Notes: generated from the sequence alone by a model not told the origin. Positions 12,801 to 22,413 are shown, counted from the stretch's first letter. The stretch: 23,475 bases of DNA from an uncultured Blautia sp. (GCA_900541985.1 UQLX01000035.1:1-23475); one strand, 5' to 3'. Translations and numbers: made by a program.

Positions 12801-15143
12801 AGTCTGATTCTCCTTTTCATTCTTATTTTCATTATAAGGGTTTTCTGTGTTAATGGAAACCATTTGTTTGATTTTTTTGTCTTTTGAGGCATCATGGATC
12901 TTAAAAAGATTCAGCCGCAGGGCATTTGCTACCACGCAGAAGCTGGAAAGGCTCATTGCCGCAGCCCCGAACATAGGATTCAGCGTCCAGCCGAAAATGG
13001 GGATCCACACACCTGCGGCAAGGGGGATGCCGATGATGTTGTAGAAAAATGCCCAGAAAAGATTTTCGTGGATATTGCGCAGGGTAGCCCGGCTTAAACG
13101 GATGGCGGCAGGAACATCGCTGAGCCGGCTTTTCATCAGAACTACATCTGCCGCGTCTATGGCAATGTCTGTTCCGGCGCCGATGGCAATGCCGATATCT
13201 GCCCTGGTAAGAGCCGGCGCATCATTGATCCCGTCTCCGACCATGGCAACCTTGCCTTTTTCTTTGAGGGAGCGGATCACACTTTCCTTTCCGTCCGGAA
13301 GGACTCCGGCGATCACCTGATCCACGCCTGCCTGCCTGCCGATGGCGTTGGCGGTTTTCTCATTATCGCCGGTAAGCATCACAACCCGGATGCCCATATT
13401 CTGGAGCTTCTTTACTGCCCGGGGACTGTCTTCCTTAATCACATCCGCAACAGCAATGATACCTGCCAGCTGGTTTCCTCTGGCAAAGAGAAGGGGCGTT
13501 TTGCCCTGCTCTGCCAGCTCTACGGCTTTTTTGCGAAGAGAGGCGGGAACCGTTACCCGGCTGCTGATAAATTTCATATTTCCTCCGATAAGTGTTTCTC
13601 CGTTTACTTTCCCGGAAAGCCCATTGCCCGGAAGCGCCTGGAAATCTTCTGCGTCAGCGGCAGTGAGAGACAGGGCTTCTGCTTTTTTCAGAACAGCTCT
13701 GGCAAGAGGATGTTCGCTTTTTTTCTCAAGGGAAAGAGCAAGGGTGAGAAGCTCTTTTTCCGTAAATCCTTCAGCTGGAAGGATATCGGTCACTTCCGGC
13801 TGACCGCTGGTGATCGTGCCTGTTTTATCAAAGGCAACGATCTGAACTCTGCCCGTTTCTTCCAGGGAAACGGCGGTTTTAAACAGGATCCCATGCTTGG
13901 CACCCATTCCGTTGCCAACCATGATGGCTACCGGGGTGGCAAGTCCAAGGGCGCAGGGACAGCTGATTACCAGAACAGAGATTCCTCTTGCAAGGGCATA
14001 GCCGAAGGTCTGTCCGGCAAGCAGCCATACAAGGGTGGTGATCACGGCGATTGCGATCACAGCCGGAACAAAGATTCCGGAAACTTTGTCGGCGATTTTT
14101 GCGATGGGAGCCTTGGTAGCGGCTGCGTCGCTGACCATTTTAATGATCTGGGAAAGGGTGGTATCCTCGCCTACATGAGTGGCCTCACAGCGGATGAAGC
14201 CGGACTGGTTTACTGTAGCTGCGGAAACCGTATCTCCGGCAGCCTTGTCAACGGGGATGCTTTCTCCTGTAAGAGCGGATTCATTTACCGCGCTGGAGCC
14301 TTCCAGAACAATCCCGTCTACCGGGATGTTTTCTCCGGGGCGGACAACAAAGATATCTCCTTTTCTTACCTGTTCAATGGGAACCGTGGTTTCCTGCCCG
14401 CTGCGGATCACCACGGCTGTTTTAGGCGCCAGCTTCATGAGACTTTTCAGGGCGTCGGTGGTTTTTCCCTTGGAACGGGCTTCCAGCATTTTTCCTACAG
14501 TAATAAGAGTCAGGATCATGGCGGCGGACTCAAAATAAAAGTCCATCATATAATCCATGACAGCGTCCATGTTGCCGTCCACCTGAGCCCTTGTCATGGC
14601 AAACAGCACATACACGCTCCATACAAAGGACGCCATGGAGCCAAGGGCTACCAGGGTATCCATGTTGGGGGCTTTGTGCCAGAGGCTCTTAAAGCCGCTG
14701 ATAAAAAACTTCTGGTTGATGACCATGACAATACCTGCCAGAAGCAGCTGGAGAAGCCCCATGGCAATGTGATTAGCCTCAAACCAGGCAGGAATCGGCC
14801 ATTCCCACATCATATGTCCCATGGAAAAGTACATCAGTACCAGCAGAAAGCCAACAGATGCGATCAGACGTTTCTTAAGCACAGGTGTTTCGTGGTCGGC
14901 CAGGGCTTCCGCAGCTTCGGAAGGGGATACCTTCTGACCGGCAGAGCCTTTTACAGAAGCGCCGTAGCCTGCTTCCTCCACTGCAGCGATGATATCTGCC
15001 TCAGAAGCAGTTCCTTCCACACCCATGGAGTTGGTGAGAAGGCTTACGGAGCAGGAAGTGACTCCCGGCACATGAGAGACTGCTTTTTCTACCCGGGAGC
15101 TGCAGGCTGCACAGCTCATTCCGGTTACATTATATTGTTCCAT
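12582..15143 (-). CDS. copA: Cu+-exporting P1B-type ATPase with fused C-terminal CopZ-like domain
   Basis: This 853-residue membrane ATPase pumps monovalent copper out of the cytoplasm. An N-terminal heavy-metal-associated domain carries G-M-S-C-A-A-C (C11, C14). Eight membrane helices follow, with the transport motif C-P-C at residues 395-397, T-G-E-S in the actuator, the phosphorylated D439 in D-K-T-G-T, 'GDGINDAPAL' in the hinge, and 'YN' and 'MSLSS' in the last helices, which place it in the Cu+ subgroup. Unusually, after the last helix and a charged linker a second metal-binding domain (residues about 782-853, G-M-M-C-P-H-C) is fused. It looks like a whole CopZ chaperone. GGAGG precedes the ATG, csoR lies 23 bases upstream and the CLC gene two bases downstream. 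Confidence 0.95.
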   Translation of the reverse strand: MEQYNVTGMSCAACSSRVEKAVSHVPGVTSCSVSLLTNSMGVEGTASEADIIAAVEEAGYGASVKGSAGQKVSPSEAAEALADHETPVLKKRLIASVGFLLVLMYFSMGHMMWEWPIPAWFEANHIAMGLLQLLLAGIVMVINQKFFISGFKSLWHKAPNMDTLVALGSMASFVWSVYVLFAMTRAQVDGNMDAVMDYMMDFYFESAAMILTLITVGKMLEARSKGKTTDALKSLMKLAPKTAVVIRSGQETTVPIEQVRKGDIFVVRPGENIPVDGIVLEGSSAVNESALTGESIPVDKAAGDTVSAATVNQSGFIRCEATHVGEDTTLSQIIKMVSDAAATKAPIAKIADKVSGIFVPAVIAIAVITTLVWLLAGQTFGYALARGISVLVISCPCALGLATPVAIMVGNGMGAKHGILFKTAVSLEETGRVQIVAFDKTGTITSGQPEVTDILPAEGFTEKELLTLALSLEKKSEHPLARAVLKKAEALSLTAADAEDFQALPGNGLSGKVNGETLIGGNMKFISSRVTVPASLRKKAVELAEQGKTPLLFARGNQLAGIIAVADVIKEDSPRAVKKLQNMGIRVVMLTGDNEKTANAIGRQAGVDQVIAGVLPDGKESVIRSLKEKGKVAMVGDGINDAPALTRADIGIAIGAGTDIAIDAADVVLMKSRLSDVPAAIRLSRATLRNIHENLFWAFFYNIIGIPLAAGVWIPIFGWTLNPMFGAAAMSLSSFCVVANALRLNLFKIHDASKDKKIKQMVSINTENPYNENKNEKENQTMVKITVNVEGMMCPHCEAHVNEAVKAAFQAEDVVSSHEKKTTVFTAPERVDENKIREVIKNAGYEVTGITQE

Positions 15144-15166
15144 TCAGATTCCTCCTTTTCGGATTT

Positions 15167-15472
15167 TTATTTCATCAGCTTCTGCAGAGTTGTCATCAGC
15201 TCGTCAACAGTTTCGTCCTTTCCCTCCCGGATATCCCGGGCTACGCAGGTATGGATATGTGCGGAAAGCAGCTCTCTGTTAAAAGCATTTATGGCTGCGT
15301 TTACGGCAGCGGACTGGATCAGGATATCGTTGCAGTAGGTATCGTTTTCTACCATTTTTATGATTCCCCGCACCTGTCCTTCAATACGCTTCATCCGGTT
15401 GATAAGCTTTTTCTTCTCTTCCGGAGAACGGTGGGTGGATCTGGTGCAGCAGCATGTGGTCTGGTCTGACAT
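15167..15472 (-). CDS. csoR: CsoR copper-sensing repressor
   Basis: The 101-residue protein is a four-helix CsoR-family repressor that leaves DNA when Cu+ binds. The Cu+ site C-H-C is complete at C47, H72 and C76, with the same spacing as the M. tuberculosis protein (C36, H61, C65). The helix 'RMKRIEGQVRGI' (26-37) is the family hallmark. An N-terminal extension carries three adjacent cysteines (C7-C9), which is unusual and might take part in metal capture. AGGAGG lies about eight bases before the ATG. It heads the csoR-copA-CLC operon and two operator sites lie directly upstream. Confidence 0.93.
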   Translation of the reverse strand: MSDQTTCCCTRSTHRSPEEKKKLINRMKRIEGQVRGIIKMVENDTYCNDILIQSAAVNAAINAFNRELLSAHIHTCVARDIREGKDETVDELMTTLQKLMK

Positions 15473-15497
15473 ATGAGTTGCCTCCTTTTATTGAAAT

Positions 15498-15514
15498 ATA
15501 CCCTATAGGGGTAT
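15498..15514. promoter_or_regulatory. CsoR operator, proximal site
   Basis: ATACCCTATAGGGGTAT matches the pseudo-palindromic G/C-tract operators of CsoR repressors (ATACCCCTATAGGGTAT on the minus strand). It lies 26 bases before the csoR start codon, downstream of the -10. Confidence 0.75.
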
Positions 15515-15527
15515 TGAATATGTGGAT

Positions 15528-15557
15528 AATATATACCATATGGGGGTATATTGTCAA
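15528..15557 (-). promoter_or_regulatory. csoR-copA promoter with CsoR operator in the spacer
   Basis: On the minus strand a perfect -35 TTGACA (15552-15557) and -10 TATATT (15528-15533) are 18 bases apart. The spacer is occupied by a second CsoR-type site (15533-15549, ATACCATATGGGGGTAT). Repressor bound there would block RNA polymerase directly. Confidence 0.75.
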
Positions 15558-15666
15558 GGCTGTTTTTTAACAAAATAAAGAAGCCGTCAAATCTGAATAG
15601 GAATGCTCCATATTTGAAAGTAATCTGTCAGTTTTGTTATGGAAAAACAGAACATAGGTTTGTTAA

Positions 15667-15696
15667 TATAATATATGTAATCAGTTATCCGGATAA
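15667..15696 (+). promoter_or_regulatory. Candidate -10 and palindrome before the RHS gene
   Basis: A perfect TATAAT (15667-15672) is followed 12 bases later by the perfect 12-bp palindrome TTATCCGGATAA (15685-15696), itself framed by GTAA and TTAC. The only -35 candidate at 17 bases is weak (AAAACA). The palindrome would lie at the start of the transcript and could be an operator. Confidence 0.35.
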
Positions 15697-15738
15697 ATTA
15701 CAGAAAAAAATATTTAAAGAGAAAAGAGGAACAAACTT

Positions 15739-18700
15739 ATGATTGTAAACAGAAATATGAAACGTACAGAAGATAAAAGAATGCGTACGGCGAACCGCAA
15801 GGTGTTTGAAAATCAGGATCATTCCAGAACAGTAGAGATCTATCTGGAGCCGGTCCACTACCAGGATCTGGACGGAGCATGGAAGGAGATGGACGATACT
15901 CTGGAAGAAGCAGGCGTCGGAGACAGAAGTCTGAAAGACGGAAACAGTGGCTTCCGTAATCGTAAGGGGTCTCTGGAAATATGTCTGGATCCTGCGGCAC
16001 AGGAAGTACATACGGTATCTCTGAATAAGGAAAATATGGTTCTTTCCTGGGGGCTGGAAGGCTGTCTGCCGGTAAGCGCGCAGAAACAGGAAAAAAATAC
16101 CGTTGTTTATCCGGGGATTTTTGAGGGAGCGGAGCTTTGCTGCCGTGTCCATGGAGAGGGGATAAAAGAGGATCTGATCCTCCATAAGCCGGAAGCGGTC
16201 AGGGAAGGCTACAGCTGTCTTTACCGAATGCAGGGACTCCGTCCGGTTTTCAGGAACAATACCGTGTTTTTCCTGAATGGGGAAGAGGAGGTATTTTGTG
16301 TACATGCCCCATGCATGAAAGATGCGGGAGGAGAAAAATCCGAAGCTATCCGTCTTTCGATGGAGGAGCTATCCGGGGAGATACTTCGCATTACCTTTCT
16401 CCCGGATATGGAATGGCTGGCTTCTGCAAGTCGCCTGTTTCCGATAGTCATCGACCCGGTGACAACTACCTCCAAAAAGGCGGCGGACATTGAGGATGCC
16501 CATGTAGATTCCCTTTATGAAGAGGACAACTTCCAGCAGAGCATTATTCTGAAGAATATGGGAGGAGATAATATCCAGAGAAGCTTTGTCCGATTCGAGC
16601 TTCCGGAGATCAAAACCGGAGATATGGTAATCCATGCAAGACTGGTACTGGTATCGCTGGCGGAGGATGGCAAAGAACGCGCGGTGGAGGTACACCGGGT
16701 ACTTCACTCCTGGAATTCCGGATCCATCAACTGGTACAACAAGCCAATGTATTCAGATACAGTAGAGGATATATGCCGTTATAAAGGCGATAAACAGAAA
16801 TATATCACGCTGGATATCACCAGAATGGTAAAGGGATGGTATCAGGACGGAGGGAACTACGGTCTGATGTTCAAAAACGACAAAGAGCTTTCCGGATATA
16901 CAGAATTTCTTTCTTCCGACTGTGATAACGGTTACCAGGATATGCGTCCAAGGATTGAGCTGACCTATGTAAATTACTCCGGACTTGAGGATTACTGGAG
17001 CTACCACAGTCAGGAGGTGGGAAGAGCGGGAACGGTTCATGTGAACGATTACAACGGAAACCTGATTCTGATCCATAATACCATGACGACCGGGGGAAGC
17101 CGTGTGCCAATGAATCTTTCCCATGTATACAATTCCAATAACCGTACGGTAAATCTGGGGTATGGTTATGGATTTGCCCTGAGTTATCACCAGACACTGA
17201 AAAAGGTAAAGATCGGAGGAACTGATTATTACCAGCATATGGACGGAGACGGCACAGTTCACTATTTTTATTATAATACACAGAAAAAGAAGTGGCTGGA
17301 TGAATCCGGATCAGAAACATATGTAACCATCCACGCGGACGCTGCAGAGCAGCTGGTGATCCATGACAAAGAAGATAATCAGCTGCTGTTCCGAAACGGA
17401 TATCTGGTAAAGGTAAAAGACAAAAACGGAAACATGCTGGCTATTTCGTGGAGCTACGGCCGTATTATGAGTATCACAGACGGAGCAGGACGCAGGACAG
17501 TCTTTGCCTATCTGAAGGACAGTGCGGGAAAACCGACGTATCTTCAGTCTGTTACTTCACCGTCCGGAAAAAAGAAGCAGTTTGGCTACAGCGGCGGAAA
17601 CCTTGTGACCATTACAGACGTTGACGGAGAAAAGGTATCCTGCACCTTTGACAGCAGACATATGCTCACTTCTCTGACAGATATTGACGGTTATTCCGTA
17701 AAATACACATATTACGGAACAAATCCCTATCGCGTCAGAACCATTACGGAATATGCCGGAAGCACGGCAGGAAACAGCCTGACTCTGACTTATGGCTATA
17801 ACAGCACCAGATTCACAGACAACAAAAACCGCAGTGAGATCTGCCGCTTTAATAATAGCGGGAATCTTCTCCATATTCATGATGGCTTTGGTCATGCCGC
17901 CAGCGCAAAATACAATCGCAGCGGAAATCATGTCAACTGTCTGGAGAATACTACAAAACTACAGACCAACGTGGTACAGCTTCTGAAGGATCCTGTTATT
18001 CAGGCGGCGAAGACCGGGTGGAATAAATATACAGGGGCAGGCGGAGCCGGTACAATTTCCATTAACACAGAAAAGTCAAACTGCAAAATCGGAAATCGCT
18101 CTCTTAAACTGGAAAGTACCACTTTGAATGGATATATATGCTGGATGCAGGATGTTGCGCTGGAAAAGGGCAGTACTTATACTTTCTCCATGTATGTGAA
18201 AGCTGCTGTGTCAGAAGCGGCAGAAGATGGCGGTGCTATGCTCAGGATTCGATATATCAATGAAAATGGAGCCTGGAAGTACAGCGACAGTGAGCGGCTG
18301 AAAGGAAATACATCAGGTTTCATCAGACTTTCCTGTACATTCACTGTTCCGAATGATTCCAAGGATCCAACAGTACGCCTCTATTTTTATATGTACCATG
18401 CAAAAGGCGTGATGTACGGCGATATGGCACAGCTGGAAACAGGAAGCACAGCCAGCCGCTGTAATCTGGTGGATAACAGCGATTTTCATCTGGGAAGTCT
18501 GGATTATACAAAAGTGGCATATCATGAAGACGGACTGACGACAGCAGGTTCTGAAAATGTGATTCCGGTAAATTGCGCTGTATCTGTGTTCGCATCAGGA
18601 ACGTCATATATTTATGGTTCACCTTCTCTGGAAGGAAAGAAGATAGTCAGTGTGACGAAAGGTACACACCTTTGTTCCTCTTTACTGATGTCCTATGGCG

Positions 18701-21700
18701 GAAGTATGTGGTACCGTGTAGAGGACGCATCAGGAAGAAGAGGTTATTTCCCTGCCAGCAGGGCATTTGCATATATAGCCGGCAATGATGGAGACGATTG
18801 TGGTGCGGTAGCTGTTTCCGGAGCTGTACTTCGGGCTGTGGCATCTGACAGCAGTGCGGCTGTGGAAGAAGTGATTCCCAGAGGGACTGGAGTGGTAATT
18901 CGGGCTATTACAGTGGATTCCGCAGGTCAGAAGTGGTATAAGGTAGGACTGCAGATTGATAAGACGCGTTATCTGGGATTTCTGAAAAGAGATCATGTGA
19001 TTCGTCTTGGCAGAAACGCCCCGATATGTACTATGAAACAGGCAGATAAAATTTTTGATACGCCTTCTCTGACGGGAAAAGCAGTGGCAAATCTGAAAAC
19101 CGGGCAGAAGCTTCAGATCCGGGGAATCTGTATGAAGGGAGAAGAAAAATGGTATGCTGTTCAGCATGGCAGAAACTTTTGTTTCCTGAACAGCCGTTAT
19201 TGTCAGGTCAATACGGGGACACAGGTCAGTAAACTGGATACATGTATTGTTCCGGAGAAGGTAGGAGGACTGGATAAATATATTTACCGGTTTATCGGGG
19301 AACCAAAAGTAAATAAACGTCTCAGCAAAACACTTGATCTTACCGGAAAGAAAGGCGATACCTATATGGTCAATGCCTGGGGACGGGGAACAGCCCTTCC
19401 TGAAACAGACAATGACAAAAATCGTCGGTTTGGGGTGGAAGTTGTCTTTACAGGTGCAGACGGAAAGACGGATACTCATTATGCGAATTTCAGTCCGGAT
19501 ATTCTGGACTGGCAGTTCGTCAGTGAGATCTGTGTGGCAAAGCTGGATTATACCAGTATCCGTGTTTCTTATGTTTATTACAGAAATGCAAACCTTGCAT
19601 TTGTGGACGGTCTTTCTCTTTTCCGTGAGGAATTTGGACAGAGCTATACCTATGATGATAAAAACAACGTGGTCTCCGCGGTGGATGCTCAGAAAAATGC
19701 AGTGAAATTTGAGTATAACAGCGGCAGCGACCTGACCGGGATCACAGACCCAAAAGGAAATAAATTCAAATACGAGTATGACAAAAAGCACAATGTAACG
19801 AAAGGGATTTCCGCCATGGGCGTGGTAAGTCGACTGGTCTATGATGCCAACGGAAATATCATAAGGAGCGGAACTGTAATGCCGGCGGCTCAGGATCAGG
19901 GTGTGTGGATTACAAGGGAGCTTACCACGGACAAAAATCATGTGGCTGCAGTTACTGATTCCGAGGGAAATAAGACTCAGTATAACTGGAACCTGTCTGC
20001 AGACCTTCTGAATTCTCTGACGGATGCAAAGGGAAATAAACTGACCTACGCATATGACGGGGCGGAAAGGATGATTTCCGTATCCCAGCAGGTGACATCC
20101 GGGGGAGCAAAGCAGACAGTAAAAAATGTTTACGGCTATACAAAGGACAGGCTTACCTCCATTGACCACAATGGTTTCCGTTATGAATTTTCTTATGACG
20201 GATTTGGAAACACCAGGGCAGCGTCTGTTGCAGGAAAGCAGGTGGTGAGCTATGTTTACGAGGCAAAAAATGGAAACCTCAGTAAAACTGTTTATGCCAA
20301 CGGCAATGAGATACGGTACACCTATGACAGTCAGGATCGGCTGGCGGCAAGCTACTTTAGGTTATCATCAGGCGCGGCGGAGCAGAAGCTGAACACCTAT
20401 ACCTATGATAAGGAGGGAAATCTCTGCAGGGTTGTGAACCATCCGACAGGCAAGACCTATTATCTGGATTACGATTTCCTTGACCGGCTCATGCGTGTGA
20501 GGGATGAAAAGGGAAGCTTCTATGAGTATACCTATGACGCTAACAATCACATGACAAAGATGGTTCATCAGGGAAGCCAGGGAGGGGCTGCCCATGTGAC
20601 AACTACCTATACTTATGATAAGGATGGAAGGGAACTGGCGACCAGCGTATCCGGGAAGTTTACCCGAACTACAGAGTATGACCAGCTGGGACGAGTCAGC
20701 GGGTATTTTACTAATGTGAAGGGTACACCCCTGGCTACCGTATTTGAATATGGGGATGGTTCCGGAAATAACCTGTCATCTCTGCCCAGAACAGTCGGGG
20801 TAAATGGAAGCCGCTATTTCTATAAATATGATGCAAATGGAAATATCATTTCCATAGATTTCCTTCCGGCACTGAACAGCACGAAAAAACCATGGAAGGA
20901 TACTTACCAGTATGACGAGCGCAACCAGCTGATCCGTGAAAACAGCCAGCAGCAGAATAAGACTTTTGTCTATGTCTATGACCTGGGCGGTAATCTGACT
21001 TCCGTGGAGGAATACGCTTATACTACAGGAACCCTGCCCGCAGCCCCGGTGAAGGAGGAAAAAGGAACTTATGCTTCCGGCTGGAAGGATCAGCTTATAA
21101 ACTGGAACGGTACAGCCATGACTTATGACACCATCGGAAATATGATTACCAGGGGAAATATTACCTACAGCTGGACATTGGGAAGGAAGCTTTCCGGAGT
21201 AAACAACGGCAAAAAGATCCAGTATTTCTACGACCATACAGGTTCCAGAACAAAAAAAATCGTAGATGGAGCAGTTACAGAATACTGCATGGCAGGCGAC
21301 CTTCTGATGTCCGAGACCACCAACGGACAGACTTTGTGGTTTACCTATGATTCCAATGCAAATCTGTTCTCCATGGTAACCGGAGGCAAACATTACTTCT
21401 ATCAGAGGAATCTTCAGAATGACGTGATCGCCCTTGTTGACGAGACCGGAGATACCGTAGTAAACTATACTTATGACAGTTGGGGAAAAGTCCTGAGCAT
21501 CACCGGAAGCAAGAAAGACACCATAGGTCAGCTGAATCCCTTCCGCTACAGAGGCTACTATTACGACAAAGAGACGGGAATGTATTACCTGAAGAGCAGG
21601 TACTATGATCCGGAGATTAGAAGGTTTATATCTTCCGATGCGGTGACAATACTGGCAGCATCTACAGAAACCCTTCATAACAGGAATTTGTATACCTATT

Positions 21701-22329
21701 GTAATCAGAATCCGTTGACAAGAAGTGACAGTAATGGAAACCTGTGGACAGCAGTTGCAGGAGCTGTAGGAGCTGCAATTTCATTAGCGGATCAGCTTAT
21801 TGTTCAGAAAAAAGAAATGAGCTGGAAGGTTGCCGCTCAGGTTGCTGTTGACGGAATTTCTGCGGCAGTTGGAGCCAGTGCAGTTGGAGTTATAGGCCAA
21901 ATTGTGACAAACGTTGCTACAACTGTTGTTAGCTGTGTTTTAGATGGAGATGATGGAGCAGAAATAGCTTTTCAAGCTGTTGCTAGTGGAGCTTTAGCAA
22001 AATTTTGCGGCTCGGGAACGAATTACGATGGAGTACACAAAAATTTCATTAAGAATCTGGCGCAAGAATATGATAAATATATCAAGATGGGTAGAATGGA
22101 TATGCTGGAATCAGTTTTCCGTTCCAGTAGAAGAAAGTTTGATAGATGGCATGTTATTCAAATTGAGAATAATATTATAGCAGATATAATGGACAGTGGA
22201 ATTTCATATATATATTCAGAAGTGAAAGGGCGACATATAGGAAGTGGTGCGCATTACAGACCAGGGGAAAAACCCAGATATTTTGATATTTATAACAGAA
22301 ATGGTAAGTTGTATTATGTCTATAAATAA
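15739..22329 (+). CDS. Giant DNRLRE/RHS-repeat protein with variable C-terminal tip (polymorphic toxin-like)
   Basis: The 2196-residue protein has this order: an N-terminal region without signal peptide; a DNRLRE-type domain (about 252-411); a first RHS/YD-repeat block (about 434-730); a jelly-roll-like carbohydrate-binding-type segment (about 750-907); three SH3-like segments (about 948-1163); a second jelly-roll-like segment (about 1167-1300); a long RHS/YD block (about 1300-1930) with many 'YTYD' and 'YDANGN' units; and the RHS core 'RYRGYYYDKETGMYYLKSR', 'YYDPEIRRFISSDAV'. After the core, 'NPLTRSDSNGN' marks the usual cleavage region. A Gly/Ala-rich hydrophobic stretch (about 2003-2070) and a tip of about 110 residues follow. 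RHS shells enclose toxins that act on rival cells. The tip ends 'RYFDIYNRNGKLYYVYK' and I cannot assign it. AGAGGA lies eight bases before the ATG. Confidence 0.92.
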   Translation: MIVNRNMKRTEDKRMRTANRKVFENQDHSRTVEIYLEPVHYQDLDGAWKEMDDTLEEAGVGDRSLKDGNSGFRNRKGSLEICLDPAAQEVHTVSLNKENMVLSWGLEGCLPVSAQKQEKNTVVYPGIFEGAELCCRVHGEGIKEDLILHKPEAVREGYSCLYRMQGLRPVFRNNTVFFLNGEEEVFCVHAPCMKDAGGEKSEAIRLSMEELSGEILRITFLPDMEWLASASRLFPIVIDPVTTTSKKAADIEDAHVDSLYEEDNFQQSIILKNMGGDNIQRSFVRFELPEIKTGDMVIHARLVLVSLAEDGKERAVEVHRVLHSWNSGSINWYNKPMYSDTVEDICRYKGDKQKYITLDITRMVKGWYQDGGNYGLMFKNDKELSGYTEFLSSDCDNGYQDMRPRIELTYVNYSGLEDYWSYHSQEVGRAGTVHVNDYNGNLILIHNTMTTGGSRVPMNLSHVYNSNNRTVNLGYGYGFALSYHQTLKKVKIGGTDYYQHMDGDGTVHYFYYNTQKKKWLDESGSETYVTIHADAAEQLVIHDKEDNQLLFRNGYLVKVKDKNGNMLAISWSYGRIMSITDGAGRRTVFAYLKDSAGKPTYLQSVTSPSGKKKQFGYSGGNLVTITDVDGEKVSCTFDSRHMLTSLTDIDGYSVKYTYYGTNPYRVRTITEYAGSTAGNSLTLTYGYNSTRFTDNKNRSEICRFNNSGNLLHIHDGFGHAASAKYNRSGNHVNCLENTTKLQTNVVQLLKDPVIQAAKTGWNKYTGAGGAGTISINTEKSNCKIGNRSLKLESTTLNGYICWMQDVALEKGSTYTFSMYVKAAVSEAAEDGGAMLRIRYINENGAWKYSDSERLKGNTSGFIRLSCTFTVPNDSKDPTVRLYFYMYHAKGVMYGDMAQLETGSTASRCNLVDNSDFHLGSLDYTKVAYHEDGLTTAGSENVIPVNCAVSVFASGTSYIYGSPSLEGKKIVSVTKGTHLCSSLLMSYGGSMWYRVEDASGRRGYFPASRAFAYIAGNDGDDCGAVAVSGAVLRAVASDSSAAVEEVIPRGTGVVIRAITVDSAGQKWYKVGLQIDKTRYLGFLKRDHVIRLGRNAPICTMKQADKIFDTPSLTGKAVANLKTGQKLQIRGICMKGEEKWYAVQHGRNFCFLNSRYCQVNTGTQVSKLDTCIVPEKVGGLDKYIYRFIGEPKVNKRLSKTLDLTGKKGDTYMVNAWGRGTALPETDNDKNRRFGVEVVFTGADGKTDTHYANFSPDILDWQFVSEICVAKLDYTSIRVSYVYYRNANLAFVDGLSLFREEFGQSYTYDDKNNVVSAVDAQKNAVKFEYNSGSDLTGITDPKGNKFKYEYDKKHNVTKGISAMGVVSRLVYDANGNIIRSGTVMPAAQDQGVWITRELTTDKNHVAAVTDSEGNKTQYNWNLSADLLNSLTDAKGNKLTYAYDGAERMISVSQQVTSGGAKQTVKNVYGYTKDRLTSIDHNGFRYEFSYDGFGNTRAASVAGKQVVSYVYEAKNGNLSKTVYANGNEIRYTYDSQDRLAASYFRLSSGAAEQKLNTYTYDKEGNLCRVVNHPTGKTYYLDYDFLDRLMRVRDEKGSFYEYTYDANNHMTKMVHQGSQGGAAHVTTTYTYDKDGRELATSVSGKFTRTTEYDQLGRVSGYFTNVKGTPLATVFEYGDGSGNNLSSLPRTVGVNGSRYFYKYDANGNIISIDFLPALNSTKKPWKDTYQYDERNQLIRENSQQQNKTFVYVYDLGGNLTSVEEYAYTTGTLPAAPVKEEKGTYASGWKDQLINWNGTAMTYDTIGNMITRGNITYSWTLGRKLSGVNNGKKIQYFYDHTGSRTKKIVDGAVTEYCMAGDLLMSETTNGQTLWFTYDSNANLFSMVTGGKHYFYQRNLQNDVIALVDETGDTVVNYTYDSWGKVLSITGSKKDTIGQLNPFRYRGYYYDKETGMYYLKSRYYDPEIRRFISSDAVTILAASTETLHNRNLYTYCNQNPLTRSDSNGNLWTAVAGAVGAAISLADQLIVQKKEMSWKVAAQVAVDGISAAVGASAVGVIGQIVTNVATTVVSCVLDGDDGAEIAFQAVASGALAKFCGSGTNYDGVHKNFIKNLAQEYDKYIKMGRMDMLESVFRSSRRKFDRWHVIQIENNIIADIMDSGISYIYSEVKGRHIGSGAHYRPGEKPRYFDIYNRNGKLYYVYK

Positions 22330-22346
22330 GATTTTTGGTATAAACT

Positions 22347-22380
22347 ATTCGGGAAGAATGTATAAACAATCTTCCCGGAT
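22347..22380. repeat. Hairpin after the RHS gene
   Basis: An 11-bp stem with one G-U pair (ATTCGGGAAGA against TCTTCCCGGAT) lies 18 bases after the RHS stop. No T-run follows, so it is more likely an mRNA-stabilising or processing structure between the two genes than a strong terminator. Confidence 0.45.
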
Positions 22381-22413
22381 AGGGATCCCCCCATAATGTT
22401 TATGATAACCTTA

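Noticed and set aside
13710..15338. Plus-strand reading frame of 542 codons opposite copA and csoR
   Set aside because: It is the shadow of copA; the residue pattern (Gly, His, Lys rich) mirrors its codons and no ribosome binding site is present.
18730..20169. Minus-strand reading frame of 479 codons within the RHS gene
   Set aside because: It is antisense to continuous YD repeats and SH3-like segments, with no start signal or recognisable domain.
15739..22329. YD repeats read as a CRISPR or DNA tandem-repeat array
   Set aside because: The periodicity is at protein level with divergent DNA, and the frame is open throughout.
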